64,000 bases of DNA, taken from NCBI GenBank assembly GCA_013076295.1, contig RQOL01000718.1, forward strand, positions 3,844,001-3,908,000, given 5' to 3'. The notes under the pieces were generated by a model. The model searched no databases, was not told where the DNA came from, and was given only the letters and a program-made list of their open reading frames with translations. Shown piece by piece: positions 24,968 through 36,495 of the stretch (its first letter is position 1; each line of letters begins with the position of its first letter). Source of the DNA: Sanderia malayensis. Its lineage: Eukaryota > Cnidaria > Scyphozoa > Semaeostomeae > Pelagiidae. A program made the position numbers and the translations under genes.

Positions 24968-26263
24968 CGAAGGACTTCGTGATGATAAGCTGCTCGTACA
25001 ATTCTTATTTTGGGCCTATCTGCGCATCCTCCGCGGCTTTTTGCCGTTAGGTCGTTTGATATTTGGACGCCTTTCCAATTGCTTGCGTCTGAAAAATAGC
25101 AAAATGTCATATTAGCCAGAGTTGTTGTGAAAGGGACTTCTGTAGGTGAGGAGAAATTTACCGAGCTAGCAATATTACATCGAAAAATCTGGCTGAGAAC
25201 AGCTGGTTATGTTATGTTGACTCAACTTGAAGATTTGTTTAATCAAATGGTCTCAAATAGACTATAGCTATGTCATAGAAATAATACCCCGGAATAGTCG
25301 TAAAAATCCATAAATTGCAATAGATATTTAAGCTTAAATTGTCTATTATTAAACAGACCTGTCGCTTCAATGGCTGCTAGAAAATTGCTTAGAAAAAAAT
25401 AAAAATTTGCTCACCATATGTTCTACATATTTTTGCTTTTTTATCCGACAAATAAGACACGAATAACGTCCAATTTGAAACAACTGTTATAGGTCTTTTA
25501 ATTGATATCTTTGAATATCGGTCGCAATTTAATTGATATTATTTGATTTCTTATGAATTTTGAAAACGAGAAACGTGCCTCAGTAAATAATTAATGACTC
25601 AGCAATCCAATAATCTACCTGCGGCGTTTTCATTGGCTAATCCAATACGGCATTTCTACGTCACACCTAGTCCGCAATTTACCTGTAAAACTGATCAAAT
25701 AGACAATGGCTACCGATTTGATCTCAAACCAACGTGCACTCAACGAAGTGCAAGTAGTTAATTAGCATTGTAAATCTTTAAATAAGCACCCATTTAGTTT
25801 TTGAACCCCAATAAGGGGCGCTTATTTTAATGAAGCGTACATATCTTGTTAGCGGGGCGCTCAGAAACTCAATTTGACTAACATATCCAATAGGGACCTG
25901 TTTCTTAAGGTATGAGCGGTGGGCGCTTATTTGAGGGTGGGCGATTATTTAAAAGGCTTAATGAATAACTTTTCCAATAGGGTGGGCGTTTAATCAAGCG
26001 GGGAGCTTGTTCGAGAGTTTAGCGTGACGCAAAACACAACTGCAGCAACGATGAAGATACAACAACAACAACAACCAATTTCAAATATTTCCTGGCCTAG
26101 TCGCTGATGACGTAATTTGAGAAATGTACAAGCGGAAGGCAGTTTGTTTAGCCGTCTCCGTTAAATTAGGACAATCCTCCTAATTATACGGCTGTGTCTA
26201 TCGAGTATACTTTGTGTAATAGAGATTATTTATGCTTTATAATCTGCAAATGTTGATTTTGAA
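24968..26263. other. Divergent intergenic region, B3GAT3 / VPS37A
   Basis: About 1.3 kb between two divergent starts, presumably with both promoters and 5' UTRs. It contains one CGAATAA-type repeat copy (about 25780-26030) with many ttaaataagcgcccac-like units. No gene was recognised. Confidence 0.45.
25780..26030. repeat. CGAATAA/CCCC repeat family, copy
   Basis: Units such as aggggcgcttattttaatga, ggtgggcgcttatttgaggg and gtgggcgtttaatcaagcgg repeat in both orientations. Confidence 0.6.
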
Positions 26264-29200
26264 ATGAGCTGGTCAATGTTGTTCGGAAGTGGAAGGAACC
26301 AAGAAAATGGTTCTATCAATGGTAATAACAATGCAATTGCAATACCAGGTGTCACTCCTATACAACAACAAAGATCAAAACAAATCGAAAGTCTTAATAA
26401 CATAAATAGCAAGTAAGTAATCAAGGGCAAGAGCCCAATATTAGCAAAGCATTTGGATTAACTCTTGGTTTGGTGTGCCTGCTTTCTCTTTCTCTTCAAT
26501 GGCTTCTCTTCCTTCCTTCAGATTTTCCCAAATATCTATGATTGACATTTTGTGCATGATTTGATTTTGTAGTGTGAGTGAAGAAATATGGGACAAGGAA
26601 TACAAAGTGAGATTCACTGCAGCTGAAATAACATGCTTCTTAACCATGTTTGTATTCTAATTGAGTGGTCTTTTATTGTATGTATTTCTTGCATTTGCAA
26701 TTAAACTGATAAGATTAAGAAAGGTTCTGGAGTATGCATCAGATGCATGTTAATTTGGATTATCAGAAGCCTCAATTTTTATTTCAAATTTGTTCTTCAT
26801 CAATGACTCCCTCTTTTTTTGACTGTAGATTCTTGCCTGCTGGCTTCCCAAATGTCAGACCAATGGTGAAATTATTTCCGCATGCAAGACATCCTTGGCT
26901 AGATGAGCAGGTATGCTGTGAAAGTTTTTCACACGGGTTTGGCTTATTGCTCCTCCACAACACCATCTTCATGCTCCTTCAGAGTCTGAACCCTTCTTCT
27001 TCTGATGGGCTTCATGAACCTTTGTTTGCAATCTTACTAGATGTGCTTGCAATCTTACCGACATTAATCCAACAACTAGATTCTTTTCAAAGTTGTTTCT
27101 AAACAACTGGATGAAGAACATTTGACATTTTTCACTTTTTTCTACTTTTAGATGAATGTTGTTGGCTGTAGCTCACTGAATACTGTGAGTTATTTTTCGA
27201 ATATTCTACATCTAATATTTCTACAAAAATTTCCCTGTGATTTGACTCGATTTTGACAATATCTTCTAGTTTTACATGCATTCTAATCTGGGGAAAGTTG
27301 TCAGACAAATCATAGAAGAATTCAAGAAAAACCTGCAGCATAATGATATTGCTGATCAGCAGTAAGTAATAACTGAGCTTACTCACTTTCCATTTGCTTG
27401 TTATGTGGAGCTCTACCCCTGGAGTATCCATGTGATGCATTGAAATAGCAGCAAGAAACACATTTAAAGGGGCTACACTGCGTCCCTGTGCCACGCTCGT
27501 TTTGCTCCCTTGTGTTGAGCGAGTTGTGAGCGAGGCACTGCTGGGACGCAATGTAGTGAGTCTAGGTGGTACTGTAAACATTCATGGCCGTTCCCACAAT
27601 GCCATGCATAATTGAGCAAAGCCATGTCAACTGCGTAAACAAACGGAGCTTTCACATTAAGGAATGCAATAATAATAATATGTTTGAGGTCTTTAACCAT
27701 TTCTAGTTAAGTCTTAGTTGATTTATTAGTGTCTAGCTGTATCTTAATTGCTGAAATTGTTTTAGTGATGTTGGTGCAAGGAAGTTCCAAGCTTGCAGGC
27801 CAGATCAGTCAACGATGTATGAATCAGTTAACGGGGAAATTAGTGGCAGAACTCCGATTGCGAGGCTCATTTCTACTGTTTCTGCGGAGGAGACAGGGGA
27901 ATGTCCAGTTAAGAAGGTAAGACCTGTGCTGCAAACTGCAAAAGTCAACCCAAACACTGCATAATATTATTTGCGCGAAAAACGCTGTTGTTCTTAAGTA
28001 GCTGAGCTCGAACCTGCCATGCGGAAGAACCAGGTTAAAAGGGAGACGACAGAATGCGAAAGGCGTGACTCTCTTCTCTATTTCAGCCATGCCTTGTGAT
28101 ATGATTATTTTGGGCCTTTTAGAATGTGGGTTTTAAAAATGCTTAAATCTAAAAGAAAATGATTCTAAGTGTTTTGTTTGACAGCGGTGTTAAATTTAGA
28201 ATGTGGTCAAATTGTAATTGTGATAATACGTTGTTCTTTGCTCATTTGTAGCCTCCATCTGACTGCAGCAGTATCGAAGAGCTGATGGAAGTTTTCCGAA
28301 CAATGCAGTAAGCCATTTTGTAACTGCTTGCTCCTTGCATTACGTCATTTTTGAAGTATTATGTTACTCACGTGAGAAATCGTACCACAACTTTAGCCGG
28401 TGCGTGGAGAGGGCGCTTATAAGAGGGGCCTTTATTAAGCTTTTTATTGAACCACGGGGCGGTTAGTAGAAAGGGTGTTTATAAGCAAGGGGCGATTATT
28501 GAAGCTGGTGTTCACAATGTTAAGAAGTCCACTGAGTTCTTCTGACTGTGCAGATAATTAATGCTGCCAATTTTCTTGATCCAGAACCAAAGATGTTGAG
28601 ACGTTTGTACAAAGCGATGATAAAATACTCGAATTTATTACGAATATGGATCTGGTGAGAAAACCTTATCTTTATAATTATTTATCTAATTTCAATTTGC
28701 AGGTGTGGATAATAATGCAGTTAATATTGACTTTAAAGCTTTTCAATCTATCTTAACTATTCACCCTTAGATTAAAGATCTAAAACTACAGCGAAAATCT
28801 TTGATTGAAAATAATGCAGTGTTAGCAGGTAAATCGATTTCGGCGTTATATATTGTCAAAGCATAACCACAGATAAATTATATCACTGCATCATTACTAT
28901 TGATGCCCACTAATAATACACACATCAGAGATCGTCCTTTCGTTGATCTAATTTCTGATTACCCGTTAGATTGTAAATTCAAAAAGAATAAGCTTCAATG
29001 ACTTCAGGAGACTGTATCAGTGTAACATAGAGTTCGTTCCAATGATGATCCATATACACTTAGGGCTTACAGTGCTATAACTGATCTTCTAAATTAAAAC
29101 GCTTAGAGGCTTGTATAATAACTCGAAGGCATCTCTTCTTTAGTCGCTCAGCAATCTCATGTTGGATATTTCAGAGCAAAATTTGAACTACAAGCCTCAA

Positions 29201-30367
29201 ATTGAGGAGATAGGAAATATATTAGAAGACAATCAAGTCAAATTTGAACGTCTACAATCAGAATTTCAATCGAAACTTTCAAAACAAGATGAACTATCAC
29301 AGGTAATCTGTTGTAAATGTTACATACACTACAATGCCAACTTACATATCTGACTAGCTAATTAACTGCAGTTGAATCTCGCTATCTCGAACTCGGTTAT
29401 CTCGAACAACTCGCTATCTCGAACAGATTTCCATTTCCCCTCGTTCTCTAGTTGGGTGAATTTAGCTCGGATATCTCGAACTCCTGCTATGTCGAACAAA
29501 TTTTCATTTCCCCTGCGAGTTCGAGATGGCGAGAGTCGACTGTAGTTAATTAGGTAATTATCTGACAAAATAATGACTAATAATAAATAACTCTAATAAA
29601 CAAGAAATCTAAATGAACCGTTTGAAAGATTGTATCTGATAACAATATGATCTTTACTGTGAAAATATTTGTTCTGTTAATCAACTAAACAATTTCTTCA
29701 TAACGAGGAATGGAAGCCATTCGGTTGCCTTTGCTCAAATAGAGGCAACAGCCTCGATAGGGTGTCGTTCAGAGTCTTCTTAACAGCCCTGTATATTTTT
29801 GTCTTTTAATTTGGTATATTCTTTTTACAGGTTTTCAATATCAACCAGATTATTACGAATCTGAGAATATCAATCTCACAAACGGAAGAACTAACAGAGG
29901 TTGGAATTTCTTTCTTTTTTAAATTCCCACATAAATAGCCCACAACCTTCAATTTTATTCTGGATCCATATAAATGATGCAATTAATATATATTTTTGTA
30001 TTTTGTCTGCCATTATTTTTTATATAGGTATTTATTAATTAAGTTAATTGGGGCAACTTAAACTAAGGGCGATTTTTTAAACAATTTTCTAGCTTACTTA
30101 TTTATTGTGGTTCTAATTTAATACGTTTTTATTTATTCTTATAATTTTTGCAGAATATTGCGGAGGATTTTCTCGAAAGTGAGTAAATTTTTGCATGTTC
30201 ATTTATAATCACGGTTACAGCTTACTTTGCAAAGGTCTTCTGGGCGACTCACGTTTGATAATAGAGTGCTTATTTCTTTTTTTTTTTGTGCAGAAAAAAT
30301 ACCTTTGGATGAATTTTTACCGAAATTTCTGCAACAGCGAAAGGCAAGTGCAAATTATCTAGAGTAA
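26264..30367 (+). CDS. VPS37A: VPS37A, ESCRT-I subunit
   Basis: VPS37A is a subunit of ESCRT-I, which sorts ubiquitinated cargo into multivesicular bodies on endosomes. Thirteen exons: 26264-26412, 26573-26651, 26767 or 26829 to 26910, 27152-27184, 27270-27361, 27766-27916, 28252-28307, 28585-28654, 28771-28828, 29175-29302, 29831-29899, 30154-30178, 30294-30367. The start gives MSW, as in animal VPS37A. Exons 2-5 form the UEV-like N-terminal domain (WDKEYKVRFTAAE, FLPAGFPNVRPMV, FYMHSNLGKVVRQIIEEF). Exons 7-13 form the Mod(r)/VPS37 helical domain, with LIKDLKLQRKSL, QNLNYKPQIEEI, NIAEDFLEKKIPLDEFLPKF and QQRKASA. The predicted length is about 375 residues if exon 3 starts at 26767 (in phase). 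The shorter exon 3 starting at 26829 aligns better but is out of phase, so that junction is unsettled. Confidence 0.9.
27440..27600. repeat. Imperfect palindrome inside a VPS37A intron
   Basis: ggggctacactgcgtccc on the left is mirrored by gggacgcaatgtagtgag on the right. An inner pair around gtgccacgctcg / agcgaggcac lies between them. This looks like a small fold-back element. No TSD was resolved. Confidence 0.5.
28385..28515. repeat. CGAATAA/CCCC repeat family, copy
   Basis: Degenerate units gagggcgcttataagagggg, ggggcggttagtagaaagg and gcaaggggcgattattgaag lie in an intron of VPS37A. Confidence 0.5.
29369..29542. mobile_element. pogo/Tigger-like palindromic MITE, copy 3
   Basis: Starts cagttgaatctcgctatctc and ends gagatggcgagagtcgactg. 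It is close to the copy at 21875. TA is present on the right (29543-29544) and altered on the left. It lies in an intron of VPS37A. Confidence 0.8.
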
Positions 30368-31281
30368 ATTTTGAAAAATTCAACATATTCAAATATGCAT
30401 CATATCATTATTAATATACTATTTTTCTTTTTTATATCCCATTTTATATCTTTCAAGTATTTTTTCTGATTTACTGTATAATTCTTAATACTTACAAATT
30501 CATCTATTCCATATAGCTTCTTCATTTACGGAAAGGAAAAGAAGAAAGAATTCGTTGTCAAAACCCGCAATAACATTATATTTTGCTTCTAATTTCGTTG
30601 AGTCAAAATCAAAATCTATATACCTGGTTTAGGGATGGAAGTATGGAAGTATGGAAGTATTAATCGAACAAATCTATATGGAAGCTTGATAATTGAGGAT
30701 TAATCATTGTTGATTCTAACTCAACTTTTCTGTGAATAATTTTAGTTTTTGAAAATTTCTAATAGATATATTTTGTATGATTTTTAGTTGGCGTTTTTTT
30801 CTTTTTTTTCTTGAGCAATAAGTTTTTGGAACTTGGCACCTTTTTGTGACATCACTAAATAAGCAGACACCCTTTCAATTTTGACAGGCGCTGCACTGGA
30901 GCCTTCCATATGGTACGAGTGCGAGTCAAAACATGGTTATCGAAAAGAGGGACAAGAAATTTGTTACTTTTATTTAGCTTCCAAGGTTTAATCACTTGAT
31001 ACTTATATTTTGTTGCTTTATAAAATTTTATATGCACTTTCACAATTCTGAGGATATGAATGTAAATATCTCTGATGCTGCTCTCTTTATAGTAGATTTA
31101 GGCGTAGGCCTTCATCATTCCCTCCTCTTTCACGAGCTGTTTCAATTTTAGATCGATTATTGTCTTTAATTGTAAACCAGGTCTGTTTTAGAAGTGTAAT
31201 TGCATTAAAATTCTTTTCAGAGCGTTTTATTTTAGCTGTTTGGCGAATATTAAAGAACTAAAGAATCCTAACGCAGTCACA
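30368..31281. other. Intergenic region, VPS37A to HS1BP3
   Basis: AT-rich spacer between two genes in the same direction. A tandem gaagtatg motif (three units) lies near 30640. A basic, Lys-rich reverse ORF at 30855-31043 has no recognisable features. Nothing else was seen. Confidence 0.4.
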
Positions 31282-34200
31282 ATGTCTGCCAAATCGATTT
31301 TGACAAAAAGGTAAATACACTAAACATTTCATGCCTATTAACCATGAAATGTTTGTTGCATTTTTGCTAACAATTTATGCACTTTTGCTTCAGGGAATTG
31401 AAAAACAAAGTCACTGGGATTGATCTTATGGTGCCAGATTTTGAAGAAACCCATGGGAAGTTAACAAAGTCAGCCATGTATCATGTCATTGTTATAACAA
31501 GACTTTTCTATTACAAATCTCCAAGGCACAAGGAGTCAGATATCGTTCAGTTTATGGTAAGTGGTATTTCCTGTGACATATGGCATTACACAGGGTTTTA
31601 TTTATCAACAGTTAGTTTTAAACTGTACTTTGGGCTTGAGACGTATGGTTAAATCTGCATAGTTTGAACTGTGTAATTCAAACGTTATCTAATTCAAAAA
31701 CAATCTCTGTCTATTTAAAGATCACCAAAGAACCAATCCTTATAACTGAATTTCTATAATTTGAGCTTTTTTAATTCAAGCAATTTCATGCTTCCCCAGG
31801 CTGTCTGAACTGGAAAAAGTTGAATGTATGTTGAATGAATGCTGAGATAAAGTTGATGTTGAACAGAGAGGCAAAATTTGATTAAGTTGATTAGTTAATG
31901 CCAGAACATCCTTATAAAATAAGTGGAAGTTGGCGTGGTATAGAATACTTCTGCAACACTTACATAGCAATAGAGTTAGAAAGACTTAGTTAGTTACATG
32001 TCATATGATTTTATGTGACATGCCTTTTTATGAATGGTTATTCCTCTTGGTTATGAGATCCATAAGATTTCTGTGTATATGTGTCTGTGTGCAGGGTTTA
32101 TTGAGTTAAAGACTTTGAACATGGCAAGTAAAATCTGAGAAAATATGACATAAAATTCAAGCAATTCAAGCTGAAATAGTAGCCAAGTAATTTATTTTTG
32201 TGCATATCACTTCTTTTGATAATTGCGAGTTGGTTTCATGTAGATCAAAAAGAAATATGAGGAGTTTGAAGACCTTTATCAGAAGTTGAATGCCAGATTT
32301 CCAAGTGTCATACTCCCAAATCTGCCAAAAAAACCATTGCTTATGAATTCAGGCACGTTTCAAGAGCGAAGGAAAGTCATGGATGATGTCATGCATCTGG
32401 TTGCGAGAACACAAAAGCTCTGTTGTAGTCCAATGGTCCTTGAATTCCTTGGAGTTGGGAAGCCAAAGAGACCAGCTCTTCAGACAATGACAGTCAGCGA
32501 GGAGATTTTTGATGAAAAAAAGCCAAGCGAGGTTGGTTAATTTAATACCATTTCAGAAGATTCAATTTTGTTCATATTATTGTCAAGAAACATGTTCATT
32601 CCACTCGCCATGACAGTCAAAGCTCAGTTGTAAGATTGATTGAAATTAATCTGGTGATTCTGATTTTACAGAGTCCAACAGAACCTGAAGATGTGGAAAA
32701 CACGGACCAAAATGCAGCTGAGAAAGAAGAACCTGATTTATTTACAGCTGTTGACCTGGATTCGTCTGCAAGTTTGCAAACCGAGCAAGAAGATACATTT
32801 ACTGCCACAAAAACTGGAAAACTCGAGCTTCATGCTTCGTTATTTGAAGACGAAGTGGAAAAGCTGGAACAGGGCAATCGAGATGACTCGGACCTTTTCA
32901 TTCCTGCAGATGCAAAGGTTGACCAGAAACAGACAATTGATTTGGATGAAAATACAGATGGTCTTCTTGAGTGAGTAACTTTGTCATATCTTATTAGTTT
33001 TTAAGAGGTTTCTCTTTCTTACGAAGTCCATGATCTTACGAGTGAGATGCTTCGTAGATCACAATCAGGCATTCAATGTGGGCAATCAAATCTTAATACA
33101 ACAAGCTTCAAACTAAACTAACTAAAAATCTGGTGTCTTGAACTTTAAATTTATTCACAGTTTAACTTATCCTGATATAAACGAGTCAAATGGAATCCCG
33201 CCGGATCAAACTGTGATTTTATAAAACTTTTTGCTGAACACACAAAACATCTGATATCAACCAAATTTCTTCAGTTTGCTTTCGGTTTAGCAAGATGAAG
33301 TGACAAAATATTTCTTATTTGATATGAAATTATACAAGAAGCGAAGTAAATAAGACTGAATTTGTAAGCTACATAACTGCATCATGGGGGTCAGACCCCG
33401 TCAGGCAGAAGCTCATGACTATCCCCCAGGTCATAACAAATTTACTCAGGGTTAGACACACATGGACAAAGTATTTAAATGCAATGAAATAATTCTTGGT
33501 TGTTCAACTTGCTTATACATAGATTTTGCAGTTTACGAGTTGTGTTTCATTGGACTACTTATATAAACGAGCATTATATAATAACAAACTAAAGATCCCT
33601 TAAGCTTCTTTATTATACAATTAGTCATATCGTGCTGTGGTTATTTGTTTCGTTCAAGATTTATCAAAAACTAGTTAAAGCGAACATTGTTATCAAAGCA
33701 TGAGTGATTTATTTCACTTGATACCTAAGTAACCGATTACTAGCATCTTCGTATCTCTTTTTCGAGGCAATACGGTATTTACGGTACGGTTAATAAACCT
33801 GGAGACGGGGTGCGTTTTGAGGGGCGGGGCATTTTTCAGGCGGTAGCTATGGTATTTAGTTTTCTGATTTGTTTTTTCAGTAGTGTTGAAGAAGATGTAG
33901 ATGATTTGCTGGCACTGAGCCAGAAGTCTGAGCGCAAATCTTCAATCAAAGCTTCTTCCAAACCGCCAGCTCGAACAAAGCTGTCTTCTAGAACATCGTT
34001 CGAATCCGCAAAGGCTGATAATGATGATGATGATGACCTTTCCTTGTTGGCTTCATCGAATTCAGAAGCAACAAACAAACAAAAACAACAACAGGAAGCT
34101 GATTTTTTCAGCGAAGCAAGAAAAAAGCCTTTGAAGTAAGCTATGCGTGTGTAGTACAACTATTTCAACCACTTTTACAATAGTTCAAACACCATTTCAA

Positions 34201-34580
34201 CCACTTTCATGATACTTTATGTTTACTTGTGATTATTTGTGTTTATTTATGTTTATTATATATTTGGAGTAGGTAGGGTCGGAAAAATTTGCTTGCAAGG
34301 GAATCTATAGTTACTAAATTTACTGTTTCACAATAGGGATCCAAAGAAGGAAACACTCGACAAAAGTGACACATTGGATGATATATTTGCAAAAGGGTCT
34401 GGCGACAAGAACCTATTTTCAAAGCATACTACAGATGATGACCTATTTGTCAGTAACACCAGTACTTCAAAGTCAACAACGACAACAACAGCAGCAGTAG
34501 ATGAAAATCTTGACCAGGATGACATTATGAAGTACATCAATGATAACATAAACCAGGACGTAGATGACCTGCAACTTTAA
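31282..34580 (+). CDS. HS1BP3: HS1BP3-like PX-domain protein
   Basis: HCLS1-binding protein 3 family: a PX-domain protein that binds phosphoinositide/phosphatidic acid membranes and is linked to endosome and autophagy control. Six exons join in phase: 31282-31310, 31394-31556, 32244-32531, 32672-32970, 33881-34135 and 34337-34580, giving 425 residues. The PX domain covers about residues 10-150: LKNKVTGIDLMVPDFEETHG, TRLFYYKSPRHKESDIVQFM, IKKKYEEFEDLYQKL, LPNLPKK and MVLEFLG, all with clear counterparts in the human protein. The middle and C-terminal part is acidic, Ser/Thr-rich and probably disordered, with short DDLF/DSDLF-like motifs that resemble adaptor-binding peptides (inference). The C-terminal LDQDDIMKYINDN matches the conserved end of HS1BP3. 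The start ATG is followed by a 29-base first exon. Confidence 0.9.
31648..31828. mobile_element. Second pogo-like MITE family, diverged copy 2
   Basis: ggttaaatctgcatagtttg and gtgtaattcaaacgttatct match the element at 23176 with substitutions. The right end reads gaaaaagttgaatgtat. It lies in intron 2 of the HS1BP3-like gene. Confidence 0.65.
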
Positions 34581-36010
34581 AACAGTAAACTTCAATCATC
34601 CAGAGCAATTAGTATTTTTGTGTGTTGCTGGGTCTAAATTAAAATATAAATTAATATTTTTTAATTTGATGATTTTCTTGACGTTTGCTATCGATAATTA
34701 TTTTTATGGATTCTTATAAAAAAAAGTTATACATTTCTTTTTTTTGCGTCATTTACACGTTTTTTTGATAAAGAACTCGTTTATAAGAAACTAGAAACAT
34801 AGCCAAAAAATTAAGAAACTTTAGTACTGAGCTCAAGAATAACAAAAAACTGTGAAATGTCCATCAAAGAGTCCATTGATATTTATTTGTGCATGGTGTG
34901 GTCTCTGTGAATATAAAAAAAATTTATTAACTTTTGTTTGTAATTTTTTATTTTTACGCTCATGAATTTTTTGTTACGATCTGCATTTGTTTCCACCTAA
35001 AAATGCCCCGCTTCAGAGCAATAAGGTAATTTTATATTCCAAAAATAAAAAACCAATTACGAAACTTTCAGGACTAAAACATTGAAATTATCATGCAAGG
35101 ATTACTTTTAATCCAAGGGCTGATCATAGTTTGTTATAAAAAAACTTGTAAGCCTTTGTTTGCTTGCATTTCTTTTAAATATATCAATTAAAAAAGTTCT
35201 AAAGACTTTCGCCTTCATACTTTAAAAATAAAAATGTTGACTTGCTTGAAATGTGCTGCAAATGTCTTCACTTTGAGCAAGTTTACTCTACCTTTTCAAA
35301 AGAAATGGTAAGAAATTTTCATTGTTAAACAACAATTCAATTGTAATGGAGAACAATATGAAAGAAGAAGAATTTCTCAAAAAACGTGAAGACAGTCGTC
35401 TGCTAATTTAGAGACTTTTCACAAAGCGATGAAGAACAGTTCACTGTTATGTTAATTAATCTTTTCACATGACAATAGCACAAGGTATCATTGAGGCCCG
35501 AAGGTGAACGCTGAAGAAAAAGATTTTAAGCCGAGATTTTATAACTTGATTTTGGGGAACAAAATAGTCGTGTGAGTACACTTATGTTCATACTTCAATG
35601 CTGTGGAGGATTTATTTCAGTTTTTTTGAATTTTTAAGCTGAATGAACTGGTGTTTTGAAGATGGGAGCTTGAAAATTTAGTCGTTCTTTTTAATCCAGC
35701 GGGAAGAGAACATGGCGGCCTTCAGTAGAACCGAAGCTAAAAACTGTAAACCTTTTAGTAGTAATTAATACTCGTTGCCTTTTCACACTTCGGTATATAC
35801 ATTTAGAAACAATGTTAAACACATGAAATAAAGGTAAATATTCTAAAAAGTACACAATTGAACAACTTGAGGGATAATCTTTCGAATTTTGGGTTTAAGC
35901 GCCAACGGCCTCTTGGAATGTATTTAGTACTGCCCAGGTCAAACGGCCTGCGCAGGATTCAGAAGTCACGTGTTTCCAACTTCTATGGACTAGAACCTAT
36001 CACGTATATA
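34581..36010. other. Intergenic, 3' flank of HS1BP3-like gene
   Basis: About 1.4 kb of AT-rich sequence. A diverged relative of the 410-bp MITE (ttcttataaaaaaaagttat ... ataagaaactagaaac) lies at about 34715-34850. A possible ATGGCGGCC start context at 35711 is followed by a GT, but it does not join in phase to the exon at 36496. No gene was called. Confidence 0.4.
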
Positions 36011-36012
36011 TA

Positions 36013-36275
36013 AGTGTGACTGGATAGCCAAATGATAGGGCGTCGGCGTGAGAGACCGAAGGTCGTGGGTTCGAGTCCCAACCAGTCACCGGCCCGGTCA
36101 ATATTTTGTGGTGGCAGTACAGCGTGTTGGAAGGCTGGTGGTGAGAGGCCAGCCTTCAGGCAAGCAAAGCTTTAAATGTATTTCAGCGGTTCCGCCATAA
36201 TGCTCGGGAGTTAGACTTCATCTAATATGTACTCGCAAAAGCTCATGGCAGTGCAACACCCATAAGTCTAGGGTG
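36013..36275 (+). repeat. tRNA-headed SINE-like unit
   Basis: The first ~75 bases resemble a tRNA. The ends gtgactg and cagtcac can pair, and a box-B-like ggttcgagtcc is present. An anticodon-like arm tcggcgtgagagaccga could present GAG in the loop. Position 8 is not T, the T-stem has a mismatch plus an extra base, and a Leu tRNA would need a long variable arm. I therefore read it as a tRNA-derived SINE head or pseudo-tRNA. A non-tRNA body of about 180 bases follows, ending in a T-rich tract near 36275. Confidence 0.6.
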
Positions 36276-36495
36276 ATTTTTTTCATTTTTTTTTATTTTT
36301 TTAAATTATTGTAGCTTCGATTAGTTGCATTGAAAAATGTTTCATTACAATTTTTCTGAACAAAAAAATAAATAATATTAAGATAATAAAATGTACAAAA
36401 TTTACCAGCATTTTCTCGTAGATAGAAATAAAATAATAAATAGAAATGTGAAGGTAGTGAGTAAAATTTTAATAGAAATATGGTTTATTTTACAG

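Noticed and set aside
29140..29174. Earlier acceptor for the VPS37A exon at 29175
   Set aside because: The acceptor at 29142 is out of phase; the one at 29174 is in phase and restores the family sequence.
35711..35746. ATGGCGGCC start exon for the gene at 36496
   Set aside because: Its donor leaves phase 1 and joining to 36496 gives an immediate stop.
36013..36087. Functional tRNA-Leu (GAG) gene
   Set aside because: No T at position 8, a defective T-stem, no long variable arm expected for Leu, and a SINE-like body downstream.
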